Positions 34,718 to 43,464 are shown, numbered from the stretch's first letter. The stretch is DNA of 64,000 bases from Dyadobacter sp. CY261 (GCF_021440085.1 NZ_JAKCPW010000005.1:310001-374000); one strand, 5' to 3'. The notes: generated by a model not told the origin, from the letters alone. Numbers and translations: made by a program.

Positions 34718-36151
34718 ATGAAAGATCAGAAGGAGCAAAATCAGGACAGAAGGTCATTTTTGAAGGCTACGGCCAAAGGTACAGCGGGCATTATCGCCGC
34801 GTCGATGTTCCCAACTATCGTACCGTCGAGTGTATTTGGCAAGAATGCGCCGAGCAACAAGATTAATATCGGCCAGATAGGCTTCGGCCGCATTGGTTCC
34901 ACACACGACTTGCCGGAAGTGATCAAAAACGAAGCAGCGCACGTAATTGCCGTGGCCGACCTGGACAAAAACCGTTTGGCAAAAGGCAAAGAATGGATCG
35001 AGCGGAAATATGTTGAACGTACCGGCAAAGAGAAATACCTCGAAGTAAAGACTTATGATGATTACCACGAAATCCTCGCTCGTAAGGACATCGACGCGGT
35101 GATCATCAGCACGCCCGATCACTGGCACGCGCAACCGGCCATGGAAGCCGCAGTTGCCGGAAAGCACATTTACATGCAAAAACCTACATCGCTGACCATC
35201 CGGGAAGGCCGCCAAATGGCCGATATGATCAAAAAGAAAGGCGTTATATTCCAATTGGGCAGCCAGCAGCGGTCGGTAAACCCATGGCCGCAGTTCAAGC
35301 GGACCTGCGAGCTGGTCCGCAATGGGCGTATTGGAAAGCTGAAAAAAGTATACGTGGGCCTGCCCGGCGACCCTGCCGGTGGCAGCACGGCGCAGATGCC
35401 CGTGCCGTCTAACCTCAATTACGACATGTGGCTTGGCTCGACACCCGAAATATATTACACCCTCGACCGCGTGCATTCACAAAGCGACATCAACGACCGT
35501 CCGGGCTGGCTGCGCCTGGAACAATTCGGGGCGGGCATGATTACGGGCTGGGGCTCCCACCACATCGATATTGCGCACTGGGGAATGGATACCGAGCTCA
35601 CCGGACCTATTGAAATTGAAGGAAAAGCAACATTTCCTGCCAAAGGTTCGGGGTTGTGGGATGTTCACGGCGATTTTCTTGTAAATGCGTTGTATGCCAA
35701 TGGCGTCGCCATGGAGATCGGAGGAACGAATCCAAATGGTATCAAATTCGAAGGTACGGAGGGGTGGATTTTCGTTTCGCGCGGCAATGTCGGCGTAACA
35801 GCTTCCGATCCGGTGGCAGCACAGAATGCCAAAGAAAACAAAGCATTTTACGCCAGCGATCCCAAAATCCTCGGTTCAGTCATTCAGGAAAATGAAATTC
35901 ATCTCTACGAAAGCCCTGAACAACACCAAAACTGGATCGAAAGCATTCAAAGCGGCAAACAAACCATCAGCCACGCCGAAATCGCGCATCGCTCCTGTAC
36001 CGCGTGCTTACTGGCACACACAGCTATGAAGCTCGGGCGCAAAGTGAAATGGGACCCGAAAAAGGAAAATTTTATTGACGATAAAGAAGCTACCGCCATG
36101 CTGTCCCGCCCGCAGCGCGCGAAGTATGGTACTAATTATGTGAAGGGTTAA
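34718..36151 (+). CDS. Gfo/Idh/MocA oxidoreductase with a Tat-type leader
   Basis: A 477-residue NAD(P)-dependent oxidoreductase. The N-terminus DRRSFLKATAKG (residues 10-21) with a hydrophobic stretch is a Tat signal, so the folded, cofactor-loaded protein is exported. The nucleotide loop is IGQIGFGRIG (51-60). The EKP motif reads QKP (MQKPTSLTIREG), retaining the Lys. GAGMITGWGSHHIDIAHW carries the usual Asp and His near the substrate. It closes the uxuA operon and is followed by a strong terminator. With ThuA beside it, sugar C3 oxidation in the periplasm is a reasonable guess. Confidence 0.9.
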   Translation: MKDQKEQNQDRRSFLKATAKGTAGIIAASMFPTIVPSSVFGKNAPSNKINIGQIGFGRIGSTHDLPEVIKNEAAHVIAVADLDKNRLAKGKEWIERKYVERTGKEKYLEVKTYDDYHEILARKDIDAVIISTPDHWHAQPAMEAAVAGKHIYMQKPTSLTIREGRQMADMIKKKGVIFQLGSQQRSVNPWPQFKRTCELVRNGRIGKLKKVYVGLPGDPAGGSTAQMPVPSNLNYDMWLGSTPEIYYTLDRVHSQSDINDRPGWLRLEQFGAGMITGWGSHHIDIAHWGMDTELTGPIEIEGKATFPAKGSGLWDVHGDFLVNALYANGVAMEIGGTNPNGIKFEGTEGWIFVSRGNVGVTASDPVAAQNAKENKAFYASDPKILGSVIQENEIHLYESPEQHQNWIESIQSGKQTISHAEIAHRSCTACLLAHTAMKLGRKVKWDPKKENFIDDKEATAMLSRPQRAKYGTNYVKG

Positions 36152-36157
36152 TATGTA

Positions 36158-36187
36158 AAAAACGGTGGTCAACTGGCCACCGTTTTT
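36158..36187. terminator. Bidirectional terminator of the uxuA operon and the AraC gene
   Basis: The arms AAAAACGGTGG and CCACCGTTTTT form a perfect stem around a short loop. A run of T follows on each strand, so it can end both convergent transcripts. Confidence 0.9.
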
Positions 36188-36190
36188 ATT

Positions 36191-37051
36191 TCAGTAATTC
36201 CCCTTATACTCCCTGGGCGTGTGCCCGATATATTTCTTGAAATTCCTATTGAAGTTTGATAGCGAATCAAAACCGCTATCGTAGGCAATTTGGGCAATGG
36301 TCCATTTGTCCTCGAGGAGCAGCTTACAGGCATGCCCGATGCGAATTTCGTTGACGAAATCGATGAAGGTCTTGTTCGAACGCGCCTTGAAATACCGGCA
36401 GAATGCAGCCTCGGTCATGCCGGCGAGGGAGGCGACGTCGCTGAGGCGGATTTCCTGAAAAAAATGTTGCAGCACATAATTGTGCACCTTTTGCATACGT
36501 TCGGTTTCTGATACTTTGAAGTTATTGACATATCCATAACTCGAAATCGGTTCGCCGGTAGTGTCGTGGGCAAGTTTGTCGAGTAAGGTCAGCAGTTGTA
36601 GAATACCTTTGAAACCTTCCACCGCGGTCAGGGAAATCAGCTCGCTACGGATATGCTCCGATAATGCGCCTTTATAGCAAATGCCTCTTTTAGAATCTGC
36701 CAGCAACTGGCGGAGACCGAGCATTTCCGGCTTTTCAAGAAAGTCTTTCCCCAAAAAATCTTCCTGAAAATAGAGTACGATACCGTGCGTCATCAAGCTT
36801 GAATTCGTTTCAAAATAGGCGGGATCGCTACGCCACAGATGCGGCACATCCGGGCCTAGAAATACCGTATCACCAGGACCGAACGTATGGATGGAATCTC
36901 CAATCAACCGTTTGCCAGTCCCCTCCAGTACGGTAAATAATTGGTAGTGCGGATGAAAATGCCAGTTAGGATCAAAATGCGGCTCTTTCAGCTCGTGGAC
37001 TGTTACGGTATGAACCTGGCTCTCGATATTTTTATGAATGGGTGCTTTCAT
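36191..37051 (-). CDS. AraC family regulator with cupin sensor domain
   Basis: A 286-residue transcription factor. An N-terminal cupin (HFHPHYQLFTVLEGTGKRLIG, HTFGPGDTVFLGPDVPH) binds a small ligand. The C-terminal pair of helix-turn-helix units spans about 190-285 (IRLSDVASLAGMTEAAFCRYFK and IAQIAYDSGFDSLSNFNRNFKKYIG). It diverges from a small lipoprotein gene at 37309, and the gap holds an 11-bp direct repeat that could be its binding site. A second protein of the same plan is encoded at 54649. Confidence 0.92.
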   Translation of the reverse strand: MKAPIHKNIESQVHTVTVHELKEPHFDPNWHFHPHYQLFTVLEGTGKRLIGDSIHTFGPGDTVFLGPDVPHLWRSDPAYFETNSSLMTHGIVLYFQEDFLGKDFLEKPEMLGLRQLLADSKRGICYKGALSEHIRSELISLTAVEGFKGILQLLTLLDKLAHDTTGEPISSYGYVNNFKVSETERMQKVHNYVLQHFFQEIRLSDVASLAGMTEAAFCRYFKARSNKTFIDFVNEIRIGHACKLLLEDKWTIAQIAYDSGFDSLSNFNRNFKKYIGHTPREYKGNY

Positions 37052-37210
37052 ATTCTGTCAAATTTTACCCGAAATATTCGCAATAATACATAATTGCTAT
37101 CAAAATATGATTACTAATACCTTTTATCGGCAAAAATAGATTGAGCCTGCGGTAAACGATTATCATCAATTGGCCGTTATAAATTACAGCGCGCGTGTTC
37201 GGAAGGCTGG

Positions 37211-37250
37211 CATATTTTTTGTAGATTTAGAAAGCCGCTCATATTTTTTG
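37211..37250. promoter_or_regulatory. Direct repeat of CATATTTTTTG
   Basis: Two identical 11-bp copies at 37211-37221 and 37240-37250 are 29 bp apart, about three helical turns, between the AraC gene and the lipoprotein gene. The spacing and orientation fit AraC-type half-sites; tandem -7 elements are the alternative. Confidence 0.4.
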
Positions 37251-37308
37251 CAACCTTTTTTGCGAGTACAATGTCAGTGAAAGGTAGTTCTGAAATTAAT
37301 TTACGTGT

Positions 37309-37737
37309 ATGAAAGCCCTTATACTTCCAGCAGCATCCGTGCTGTTCTTTTGGCTGTTAATCAGTTGTGGAAAAACGACCACAATCAGCAGCAATATGGA
37401 GTTGACCGGCAAATGGCAATTGGACAGTATCGTGCAGGAAGAAGTTATTATCAGGAAGCCAGCCACTACGAAGGGACTGATGGACATAGGCCTTCATTTT
37501 AAAGAAAAAGGCGAGCTCGAAGGCACCACGTCCACCAACATATTAACCGGTTTTTACGAAACTGCCCAGCAGAATACCATTCAAATCGGCGGTGGCGGAA
37601 CAGAAAGAGCTGAAACCAACTGGGGAAACCTGTTTGTGAATGCGCTACCCAATGTAAACTTGTATGATTTGAAAGCCAACCGGCTGGTTCTGTATTACGA
37701 AAATAGCAATCGGCTCATATTCAGCAGAGTTCAATAA
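37309..37737 (+). CDS. Small lipoprotein, lipocalin-like or META-like
   Basis: A 142-residue lipoprotein (lipobox LLISC, Cys20). The mature part starts with LTGKWQLDSI, has a central FKEKGELEGTTSTNILTGFYE, and ends in a strand pair NRLVLYYENSNRLIFSRV. This is the pattern of small beta-barrel proteins such as lipocalin-like or META/HslJ domains. Its function is unknown. A terminator follows 27 bp after the stop, so it is transcribed alone. Confidence 0.75.
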   Translation: MKALILPAASVLFFWLLISCGKTTTISSNMELTGKWQLDSIVQEEVIIRKPATTKGLMDIGLHFKEKGELEGTTSTNILTGFYETAQQNTIQIGGGGTERAETNWGNLFVNALPNVNLYDLKANRLVLYYENSNRLIFSRVQ

Positions 37738-37763
37738 ACGACATTCTTAATTTGCCGACGATG

Positions 37764-37795
37764 GCGGTCCTTACTGAAAGGGCCGCTATTTTTTT
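37764..37795 (+). terminator. Terminator of the small lipoprotein gene
   Basis: GCGGTCC pairs with GGGCCGC (one G-T pair) over a loop of about ten bases, then TATTTTTTT follows. Confidence 0.85.
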
Positions 37796-37892
37796 ATCAC
37801 GTAGCAGTAATCCAATTTTATCCAATATTCTACTTATTCATTGCCAACTTGTCAATATCAGACAAGTAATCATCAAATCGTGAATAGCGAAC

Positions 37893-37918
37893 AGTACTTT
37901 TTTGCTTTAAGATTGTAT
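37893..37918 (+). promoter_or_regulatory. 26-bp element shared with the Gfo/Idh upstream region, copy 1
   Basis: This element, AGTACTTTTTTG then CTTTAAGATTGTAT, lies 66 bp before the epimerase start. It matches the segment at 49323-49348 at all but about five positions and without gaps. It may be a promoter (TAnnATTG core) or a shared operator. Confidence 0.5.
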
Positions 37919-37983
37919 ACTGAAAAGAAACGGGTACTCTTACCCTCCTTATCCATTCGACAGCGAGATAACTACGATTTTTG

Positions 37984-38811
37984 ATGAAGTACAGCATGAA
38001 CCTCCTTTTGTGGGGAAACCAGATTGACGAAAGCCTATTTCCTACCCTCGAACTCATCAAAGAGATTGGTTTTGACGGCGTCGAAGTGCCGATATTTAAC
38101 ACGAACCCGGAGCATTGGTTCAAATTCCGGCAGAAATTGGATAGCCTCGGCCTCGCTTGCGAGACCGATACCATTTGCGGGCCTTCCGAGCACCTCATTA
38201 GCGCTGATCCTGCCATGCGCCGCCACACGATCGACCATTTAAAAAATGCATTGGATTGCTCGCTCGTCCTCGGAGCAACACGGCTGATGGGTCCTTACCA
38301 TTCCGCGTTAGGCGTTTTCAGCGGCAAGCCCGCCACAGAGGAAGAATGGCAATGGGGAATAGAAGGCATTCGCGAAGTGGCCGATTATGCCGAATCACTC
38401 GACATTACCCTCGGATTGGAATATCTGAACCGCTTTGAATTGTACCTCACCAGCTGCGGCGACGAGATCATCCGTTTCATCGACGACGTGAACCACCCCA
38501 ATTGCAAAATCATGTTCGATACTTTCCACGCGAATATCGAAGAGAAAAATATCGGCGACACCATCCGCAAAGCCGGTGACCGCATTTCATTTATCCAACT
38601 TTCCGAAAACGACCGTTCTACGCCTGGCAAGGGCAATGTGGATTGGGAAGGCGTTTTCCAGTCGATCCGCGATATTAAATATGATGGCTGGATCAGCATT
38701 GAGGCATTTAGCCCCAAACTGCCAGTTGCTAACATTTGGCGCAAAATGTTCGATTCGGAAGAACAACTGATGCGCGACGGACTCTCTTTTATCAAATCCA
38801 ATCTGGGTTGA
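37984..38811 (+). CDS. Sugar epimerase/isomerase, DTE-like TIM barrel
   Basis: A 275-residue TIM-barrel protein resembling D-tagatose/D-allulose 3-epimerases. The active-site residues are Glu146 (LGLEYLNRFE), Asp179 and His182 (MFDTFHANIEEKN) and Glu240 (WISIEAFS). The fourth metal ligand, normally a His, appears as Gln205 (FIQLSENDR), which is seen in related families and may change the substrate. A TTG precedes the ATG at 37984; the ATG is the likely start. The upstream 26-bp element is shared with the Gfo/Idh gene at 49472, so the two may be induced together. A dyad ATTGCCA-N29-TGGCAAT follows at 38824-38866. Confidence 0.85.
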   Translation: MKYSMNLLLWGNQIDESLFPTLELIKEIGFDGVEVPIFNTNPEHWFKFRQKLDSLGLACETDTICGPSEHLISADPAMRRHTIDHLKNALDCSLVLGATRLMGPYHSALGVFSGKPATEEEWQWGIEGIREVADYAESLDITLGLEYLNRFELYLTSCGDEIIRFIDDVNHPNCKIMFDTFHANIEEKNIGDTIRKAGDRISFIQLSENDRSTPGKGNVDWEGVFQSIRDIKYDGWISIEAFSPKLPVANIWRKMFDSEEQLMRDGLSFIKSNLG

Positions 38812-38823
38812 TCTTCGCATTTT

Positions 38824-38866
38824 CATTGCCAGCTAGATGTAACTTCTGGCTGCATTTAGTTGGCAA
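38824..38866 (+). terminator. Possible weak terminator after the epimerase gene
   Basis: The outer arms ATTGCCA and TGGCAAT enclose an inner pair GCCAG and CTGGC. Only AAAAGTTTTA follows, so termination is uncertain. Confidence 0.35.
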
Positions 38867-38939
38867 TAAAAGTTTTATTAGAAATAATTGAATATTTAAA
38901 ATGATTTGTAAGTCGAAAAGAGTTTAAAGTACTTCATTA

Positions 38940-38970
38940 TTTGGGATTGGTCTAAATAACTCTACTTTTG
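38940..38970 (+). promoter_or_regulatory. Promoter of the TonB-dependent receptor gene
   Basis: A -33 TTTG (38940-38943), a 19-bp spacer and a -7 TACTTTTG (38963-38970, TAnnTTTG exactly) place the transcription start near 38977, about 34 bp before the ATG. Confidence 0.7.
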
Positions 38971-39010
38971 CCACCAGTCTGGCAATCCCAGGTTATTTAA
39001 CCCCCATATC

Positions 39011-41485
39011 ATGAGGATTTTTTGCTTACTCATACTCTCTCTTTGCTGCTCCGCCGCTTTCGGGCAAACGGGCCAGATTAAAGGCAATATCAAGAACGCT
39101 GCTGGCCAGCCGGCCGAATCTATTAACCTCATTCTCAAAGGCACAGGCAAGGGGACGCTCACCGGTGCGGATGGGAATTTTGAATTCAACGCACTCGCTC
39201 CCGGCCATTATCAGGTGATCGGAACGGGCGTGGGCATCAAACGTATCGACCGTAGCGTGCACGTGAAGGCCAGCGAAACGGCGACGCTTGAAATTACAGC
39301 GGAAGAGAATGCCCAGGAACTTCAAACCGTCGAGATCACGGGTCGACGCGAAACGACTTATAAAAACGACCTCTCTTTCATTGCCAGCAAAACAGCAACC
39401 CCCATTAAAGAGGTACCGCAGGCGATCAGCTACGTTACCAAGGAAGTAATGCGCGACCAAGGCACGTTCCTGATGGGCGACGCCGTCAAAAATATGAGCG
39501 GGGTGAACCAGTTTACGTTTTATGACGACCTCACGATCCGCGGTTTCCGTATGAATGGCGGCAGCACCACGCAGCTTGTGAATGGCTTGCGCACATTCTC
39601 CGGGTTTTGGAAACAACCGCCCGTGAATTACCTGGAACGCGTGGAAGTGATTAAAGGCGCTGCTTCCGCATTATACGGCAACACTTCGCCGGGCGGGACG
39701 ATCAACCGTGTGACCAAAAAGCCGCTGGCTACACCGCAAAAATCACTGAGTTTTACAACCGGAAGCTTCAATACGCTTCGTACCCTGGCCGATTTTACCG
39801 GCCCGATGAACGAAAGCAAGACCTTGCTCTACCGCCTCAACCTCGGCTATGTGAATGCGCAAGGCTTCCGGAATATGCAGTTTGACAAAAACATCATCAT
39901 TGCGCCGTCGGTATCGTTCCTCCCGACCAGCAAAACCCGCATCAACTTTGACCTTGTCTTCAACCGCTCGAACAGCCGCCTCGACCGCGGCCAATCGGTA
40001 AAAGGCAATGACCTTTATTCAAGCTCAATCCGCACGTCGCTGAATGCCGTGAATGATTATCTCAATGAAGAAACTTACCTGATCACGACTTCATTGAACC
40101 ACCAGTTTAACCAAAACACCTCATTTAACGTCGCATACCTGCGCACAGGCTATTCCGAAGACCTGCTCGAACACCGCAGCAGCAATGTTAATGGGATCGA
40201 TTCCGCGGGAAAAGCCATCGAGAACCTGGTGGCGCGGCAGGTGTTTATCCGCAAAACGAAGTCGTTCATGGATAATGTGTCGCTGTTTTTCAACCATAAC
40301 TTCAATACCGGTATTGCAGAGCACAAACTGGTTGCTGGGTACGACTTCATTCAATCTTCGACGCCCAAAGGCTCCGGTCAGCAAACCGCGAATGGCTATT
40401 TGCTCAAAGCGGGCGGCGCGGCTGCCTACAATGCCAAAACGCCTGAGAAGTATGTGTTTTACAATTATGTCGAGAATGGAAAAACATACAGCATTCCAAA
40501 GCCTAACATCTCGCATTACGACCTGACGTTGCAGAACAACAATATGGAAGATCCTTCCAAATATATCTACAACGTGACGGCCAATGCCGCGACGACGCCG
40601 GTGCTTTACAAGTTGCACGGCTTGTATCTGCAAGAACAATTGAAGCTCAAACGCCTTCAAATCCTGCTTGGCTTGCGCTATGACACTTATATTGACAAAA
40701 AAGGCTACACAACCAACAGCGAATCGAATGTGACCCAGCATGCATTGCTCCCGCGGATCGGGGCGGTGTATACGCTTACGAACAACATTAATGTGTACGG
40801 GACTTATACCAAAGGCTACAATCCGCAGGACCCGATCGTGCAGAGCAACCCGTTGTCCGGCGGGCCATTCGACCCGATCCGCAGCAGCCTCTCAGAAGCC
40901 GGTTTGAAAACCGAATGGCTCGACGGTCGCCTGACGGCCAACGTTTCGGTATACCAGATCACCCAAACCAACACTTTATACTCGGCCAATGCCGCCGACC
41001 GTCCCGACCTGATGCTGCAAATTGGGAAGGAAACTGCGAAAGGCGTCGAGTTTGACGTGACTGGGAACATCCTCCCAAACTGGAATGTGATCATGGCTTA
41101 CAGCTACAACGACGCGACGATCACCGACGCCGGTTCACGCGCCGCCGATCAGGTGCTGGTGAATTTGCAGAAGCCCAATGCACCTAAAAACCAGGGAAGC
41201 ATCTGGACGAAATATACCTTCGTAAACAACTTTCTGAGTGGTTTCGGCTTGGGCCTGGGCGGAAACTTCGTGACCGAACGCAACCTTTCGCTCAACAATA
41301 CGCAGACTTTGCCGGGTTATGCATTAGTGAACGGTGCTGTTTATTACAAAATCGACAAGTTCCAGTTCCAGGCGAACTTCAACAACCTGGGCAACAAAAC
41401 ATATTGGGTAGGCGGATACGATTACCTGCGCCTGTTCCCGGGCGCACCGCGCAACTTCATGGCGACGATTTCTTACACCTTTTAA
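39011..41485 (+). CDS. TonB-dependent siderophore receptor
   Basis: An 824-residue outer-membrane receptor. A signal peptide (about 1-18, ending AAFGQ) is followed by a carboxypeptidase-regulatory-like domain (about 22-105), the plug (about 125-240) and the barrel. The plug has PQAISYVTKEVMRDQG, NMSGVNQFTFYDDLTIRG, RVEVIKGAASALYGNTSPGG and NRVTKKP, the hydroxamate/FhuA-type pattern. The last strand ends in RNFMATISYTF. It is followed 23 bp later by a PepSY membrane protein, a common partner for iron release, so the two form an iron-uptake operon. No ligand can be named. Confidence 0.94.
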   Translation: MRIFCLLILSLCCSAAFGQTGQIKGNIKNAAGQPAESINLILKGTGKGTLTGADGNFEFNALAPGHYQVIGTGVGIKRIDRSVHVKASETATLEITAEENAQELQTVEITGRRETTYKNDLSFIASKTATPIKEVPQAISYVTKEVMRDQGTFLMGDAVKNMSGVNQFTFYDDLTIRGFRMNGGSTTQLVNGLRTFSGFWKQPPVNYLERVEVIKGAASALYGNTSPGGTINRVTKKPLATPQKSLSFTTGSFNTLRTLADFTGPMNESKTLLYRLNLGYVNAQGFRNMQFDKNIIIAPSVSFLPTSKTRINFDLVFNRSNSRLDRGQSVKGNDLYSSSIRTSLNAVNDYLNEETYLITTSLNHQFNQNTSFNVAYLRTGYSEDLLEHRSSNVNGIDSAGKAIENLVARQVFIRKTKSFMDNVSLFFNHNFNTGIAEHKLVAGYDFIQSSTPKGSGQQTANGYLLKAGGAAAYNAKTPEKYVFYNYVENGKTYSIPKPNISHYDLTLQNNNMEDPSKYIYNVTANAATTPVLYKLHGLYLQEQLKLKRLQILLGLRYDTYIDKKGYTTNSESNVTQHALLPRIGAVYTLTNNINVYGTYTKGYNPQDPIVQSNPLSGGPFDPIRSSLSEAGLKTEWLDGRLTANVSVYQITQTNTLYSANAADRPDLMLQIGKETAKGVEFDVTGNILPNWNVIMAYSYNDATITDAGSRAADQVLVNLQKPNAPKNQGSIWTKYTFVNNFLSGFGLGLGGNFVTERNLSLNNTQTLPGYALVNGAVYYKIDKFQFQANFNNLGNKTYWVGGYDYLRLFPGAPRNFMATISYTF

Positions 41486-41508
41486 ATGCGTGCTATTTCC
41501 TGAACACT

Positions 41509-42681
41509 GTGAAAAAGACATTCAAAAAGATTGCATCGCAACTACATTTATGGCTGGGGGTTTCCTCCGGCCTTGTGGTTTTTATAGTGGCAGTCACCGG
41601 GAGCCTGCTGGTTTTTGAAGAAGAACTAGAACCCATCATCTACCCGAAATTTCACGTGGTGGAGGTCCCGGCAGATCATTCAAAACTCCCACTAGATAAT
41701 CTCCGCGACGCAGTTTCAAGCCGCTACCCAAAACAAACTATTTCCCGGATCGAAATCGAGCCACAAGCCGACCGGACGGTTATTTTTGGGTTGATGAAAG
41801 GCAAAAAGGAGAAAGATATCTTTTCAGTAGCCGTGAATCCCTACACGGCCCAGATTACCGACACCCGGCGCGAAAACGACTCCTTTTTTCACATTGTCCT
41901 GCAATTGCACCGCTACCTGTGTCTGGAAGAAACCGGAAAGACCATTACCGGCATTTCCTGCGTGATGTTCATCGCCATCATGATCACCGGCCTCGTCCTC
42001 TGGTGGCCCAGCCGCAAGCAAACGAAGCAACGCCTGACCATTAAATGGGATGCCAAGTTCAAGCGACTCAACTGGGACCTCCACGCAATTTTCGGCTTTT
42101 ACGTGCTCCCATTCACCTTCCTGATCGCATTAACCGGTCTTGTTTGGAGTTACAAATGGGTCAATAACCTCATATACCTCGCTTTCGACGGCAAACCTCA
42201 GCAGAAACGCGAGGCCCCCGCCAACATCACATTCACGAATGTCGCACAACCCGGCATCCTCTCAAAAATCACATCTGAAACGAACCGCCTCCTGCCCCAC
42301 CCCGGCAGAATCCAATTCACCATTCCCAAATCCGGCAGCCTGTCCATCACCGTTTCCAAAGTCAACGAAGAGGCATCGGTCAGTAACATCGTCGACTTCC
42401 TTTACTTCGACAAAACGGATGGCCACCTGATCAGCAAGCGCCTTTACGACAACGAAACCGCCGGCATGAAAGCACGCCGGCTCGTATTTCCGATCCATAC
42501 GGGAAGCTTATGGGGCTGGCCTACAAAAATTTTGGCGTTCATTGTGGCCCTGATAACGGCCAGTTTGCCGGTTACGGGGGTGCTTATTTGGGTTGGGAGG
42601 AAGTTTAAGAAGAAGAAGGCAGTAGGAAAAAGTACCGCGCCACGTGCAGTTAGTCGCCGAGCGAAAGTGCCTGTTAGTTAA
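41509..42681 (+). CDS. PepSY-associated membrane protein, probable iron-uptake reductase
   Basis: A membrane protein of about 390 residues. A hydrophobic helix after the start (LHLWLGVSSGLVVFIVAVTGSLLVF), then a PepSY domain (ISRIEIEPQADRTVIFG), HIVLQLHRYLCLEETGK, two more helices and a final helix near the C-terminus. Conserved His residues in LHLWLG, QLHRYL and WDLHAIFGFY may bind haem. Such proteins are thought to reduce ferric siderophores. The open frame extends upstream into the receptor gene, but GTG at 41509 (VKKTFKKIASQLHLWLG) is the natural start. It is probably transcribed with the receptor. Confidence 0.85.
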   Translation: MKKTFKKIASQLHLWLGVSSGLVVFIVAVTGSLLVFEEELEPIIYPKFHVVEVPADHSKLPLDNLRDAVSSRYPKQTISRIEIEPQADRTVIFGLMKGKKEKDIFSVAVNPYTAQITDTRRENDSFFHIVLQLHRYLCLEETGKTITGISCVMFIAIMITGLVLWWPSRKQTKQRLTIKWDAKFKRLNWDLHAIFGFYVLPFTFLIALTGLVWSYKWVNNLIYLAFDGKPQQKREAPANITFTNVAQPGILSKITSETNRLLPHPGRIQFTIPKSGSLSITVSKVNEEASVSNIVDFLYFDKTDGHLISKRLYDNETAGMKARRLVFPIHTGSLWGWPTKILAFIVALITASLPVTGVLIWVGRKFKKKKAVGKSTAPRAVSRRAKVPVS

Positions 42682-42724
42682 CCTTTTTACGCAGGATAAG
42701 TCAAAGCGGTTACTTGATAAAGAG

Positions 42725-42769
42725 ATCCCTGATAAAATTGAGGCCACCTTAATTTTATCAGGGATTTTT
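42725..42769 (+). terminator. 15-bp perfect dyad with T-run before higB
   Basis: ATCCCTGATAAAATT and AATTTTATCAGGGAT are perfect arms around an 11-bp loop, then TTTTT. This is a classic terminator for the iron-uptake operon, but it also lies only 21 bp before the higB start and could serve as the HigBA operator. Confidence 0.8.
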
Positions 42770-42790
42770 GTTAGCACTTCATCACACATT

Positions 42791-43084
42791 ATGGTTATAT
42801 TCACTGATTCTACTCTTCGACATTTCATATTTAAATATCCCGATGCTGATCAAGCGTTAAACACTTGGGCGAGAACGATGAAGAAGAAGAATTTCAGAAC
42901 TTTTCATGAGTTAAAGCACTGTTTTAACTCGGTCGATTCAATCGGTGACGACTTATTTGTATTTAATATCAAAGGCAACAAATATCGACTTATTGCAAGA
43001 ATCCATTTTCCCGTTAGGACATTGTACATTCGGTTCATCGGAACTCATAAGCAATATGACAACGTAAACGTTCAATCATTATGA
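42791..43084 (+). CDS. higB: HigB-type toxin, mRNA interferase
   Basis: A 97-residue RelE-superfamily toxin of the HigB_toxin (PF09907) kind, a ribosome-dependent mRNA endonuclease. The core is ALNTWARTMKKKNFRTFHELKH, then FNIKGNKYRLIARIHF and the ending RFIGTHKQYD, all family hallmarks. A longer frame begins at 42644 but crosses the terminator-like dyad, so ATG at 42791 is chosen. The stop overlaps the antitoxin start by four bases, the typical toxin-first HigBA order. Confidence 0.93.
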   Translation: MVIFTDSTLRHFIFKYPDADQALNTWARTMKKKNFRTFHELKHCFNSVDSIGDDLFVFNIKGNKYRLIARIHFPVRTLYIRFIGTHKQYDNVNVQSL

Positions 43085-43464
43085 AAAGAGCGAAAATAAC
43101 CTACAAGGTCACAAACGACAAGGAGCATGCCGACCTAGTTGAAAAAGTAGGTGCATTGATGAAAATAAATTCAGCAAATACTACACGTGAAGAAAGACAA
43201 CATATTCGGGCTATGGGCGAGGCTTTGATGGCGTATGAACAAAGTATCTACCCAATTCCAGAACCCTCCACCCTCGAAGGCATTTTGGAACAACGAATGT
43301 ACGATATGAGGTGCGAAAATAAAGACCTCGCTCAAACCCTTGGAATTTCGCAGGAAGAGCTTGAAATGATCATCAATGGAGATCAGAAGCCCGATATTTC
43401 ACTACTGAAAGTGATTAGGGAGAAACTCGACATTCCTGCTGATTTCATTCTGGATCACGTATGA
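43081..43464 (+). CDS. higA: HigA-type antitoxin with helix-turn-helix
   Basis: A 127-residue antitoxin. Residues about 80-127 are an XRE-like helix-turn-helix (LAQTLGISQEELEMIINGDQ, then LLKVIREKLDIPADFIL). The N-terminal half is charged and probably wraps the toxin. Its start ATG overlaps the higB stop, so the two are translated together. The protein would also repress the operon, perhaps at the dyad before higB. Confidence 0.9.
   Translation: MKRAKITYKVTNDKEHADLVEKVGALMKINSANTTREERQHIRAMGEALMAYEQSIYPIPEPSTLEGILEQRMYDMRCENKDLAQTLGISQEELEMIINGDQKPDISLLKVIREKLDIPADFILDHV

Noticed and set aside
41404-41508. N-terminal extension of the PepSY protein into the TonB receptor gene
   Set aside because: It reads the receptor's coding sequence out of frame; the natural start is GTG at 41509 just before the membrane helix.
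42644-42790. N-terminal extension of HigB
   Set aside because: It crosses the end of the PepSY gene and the terminator-like dyad and adds residues not seen in the family.
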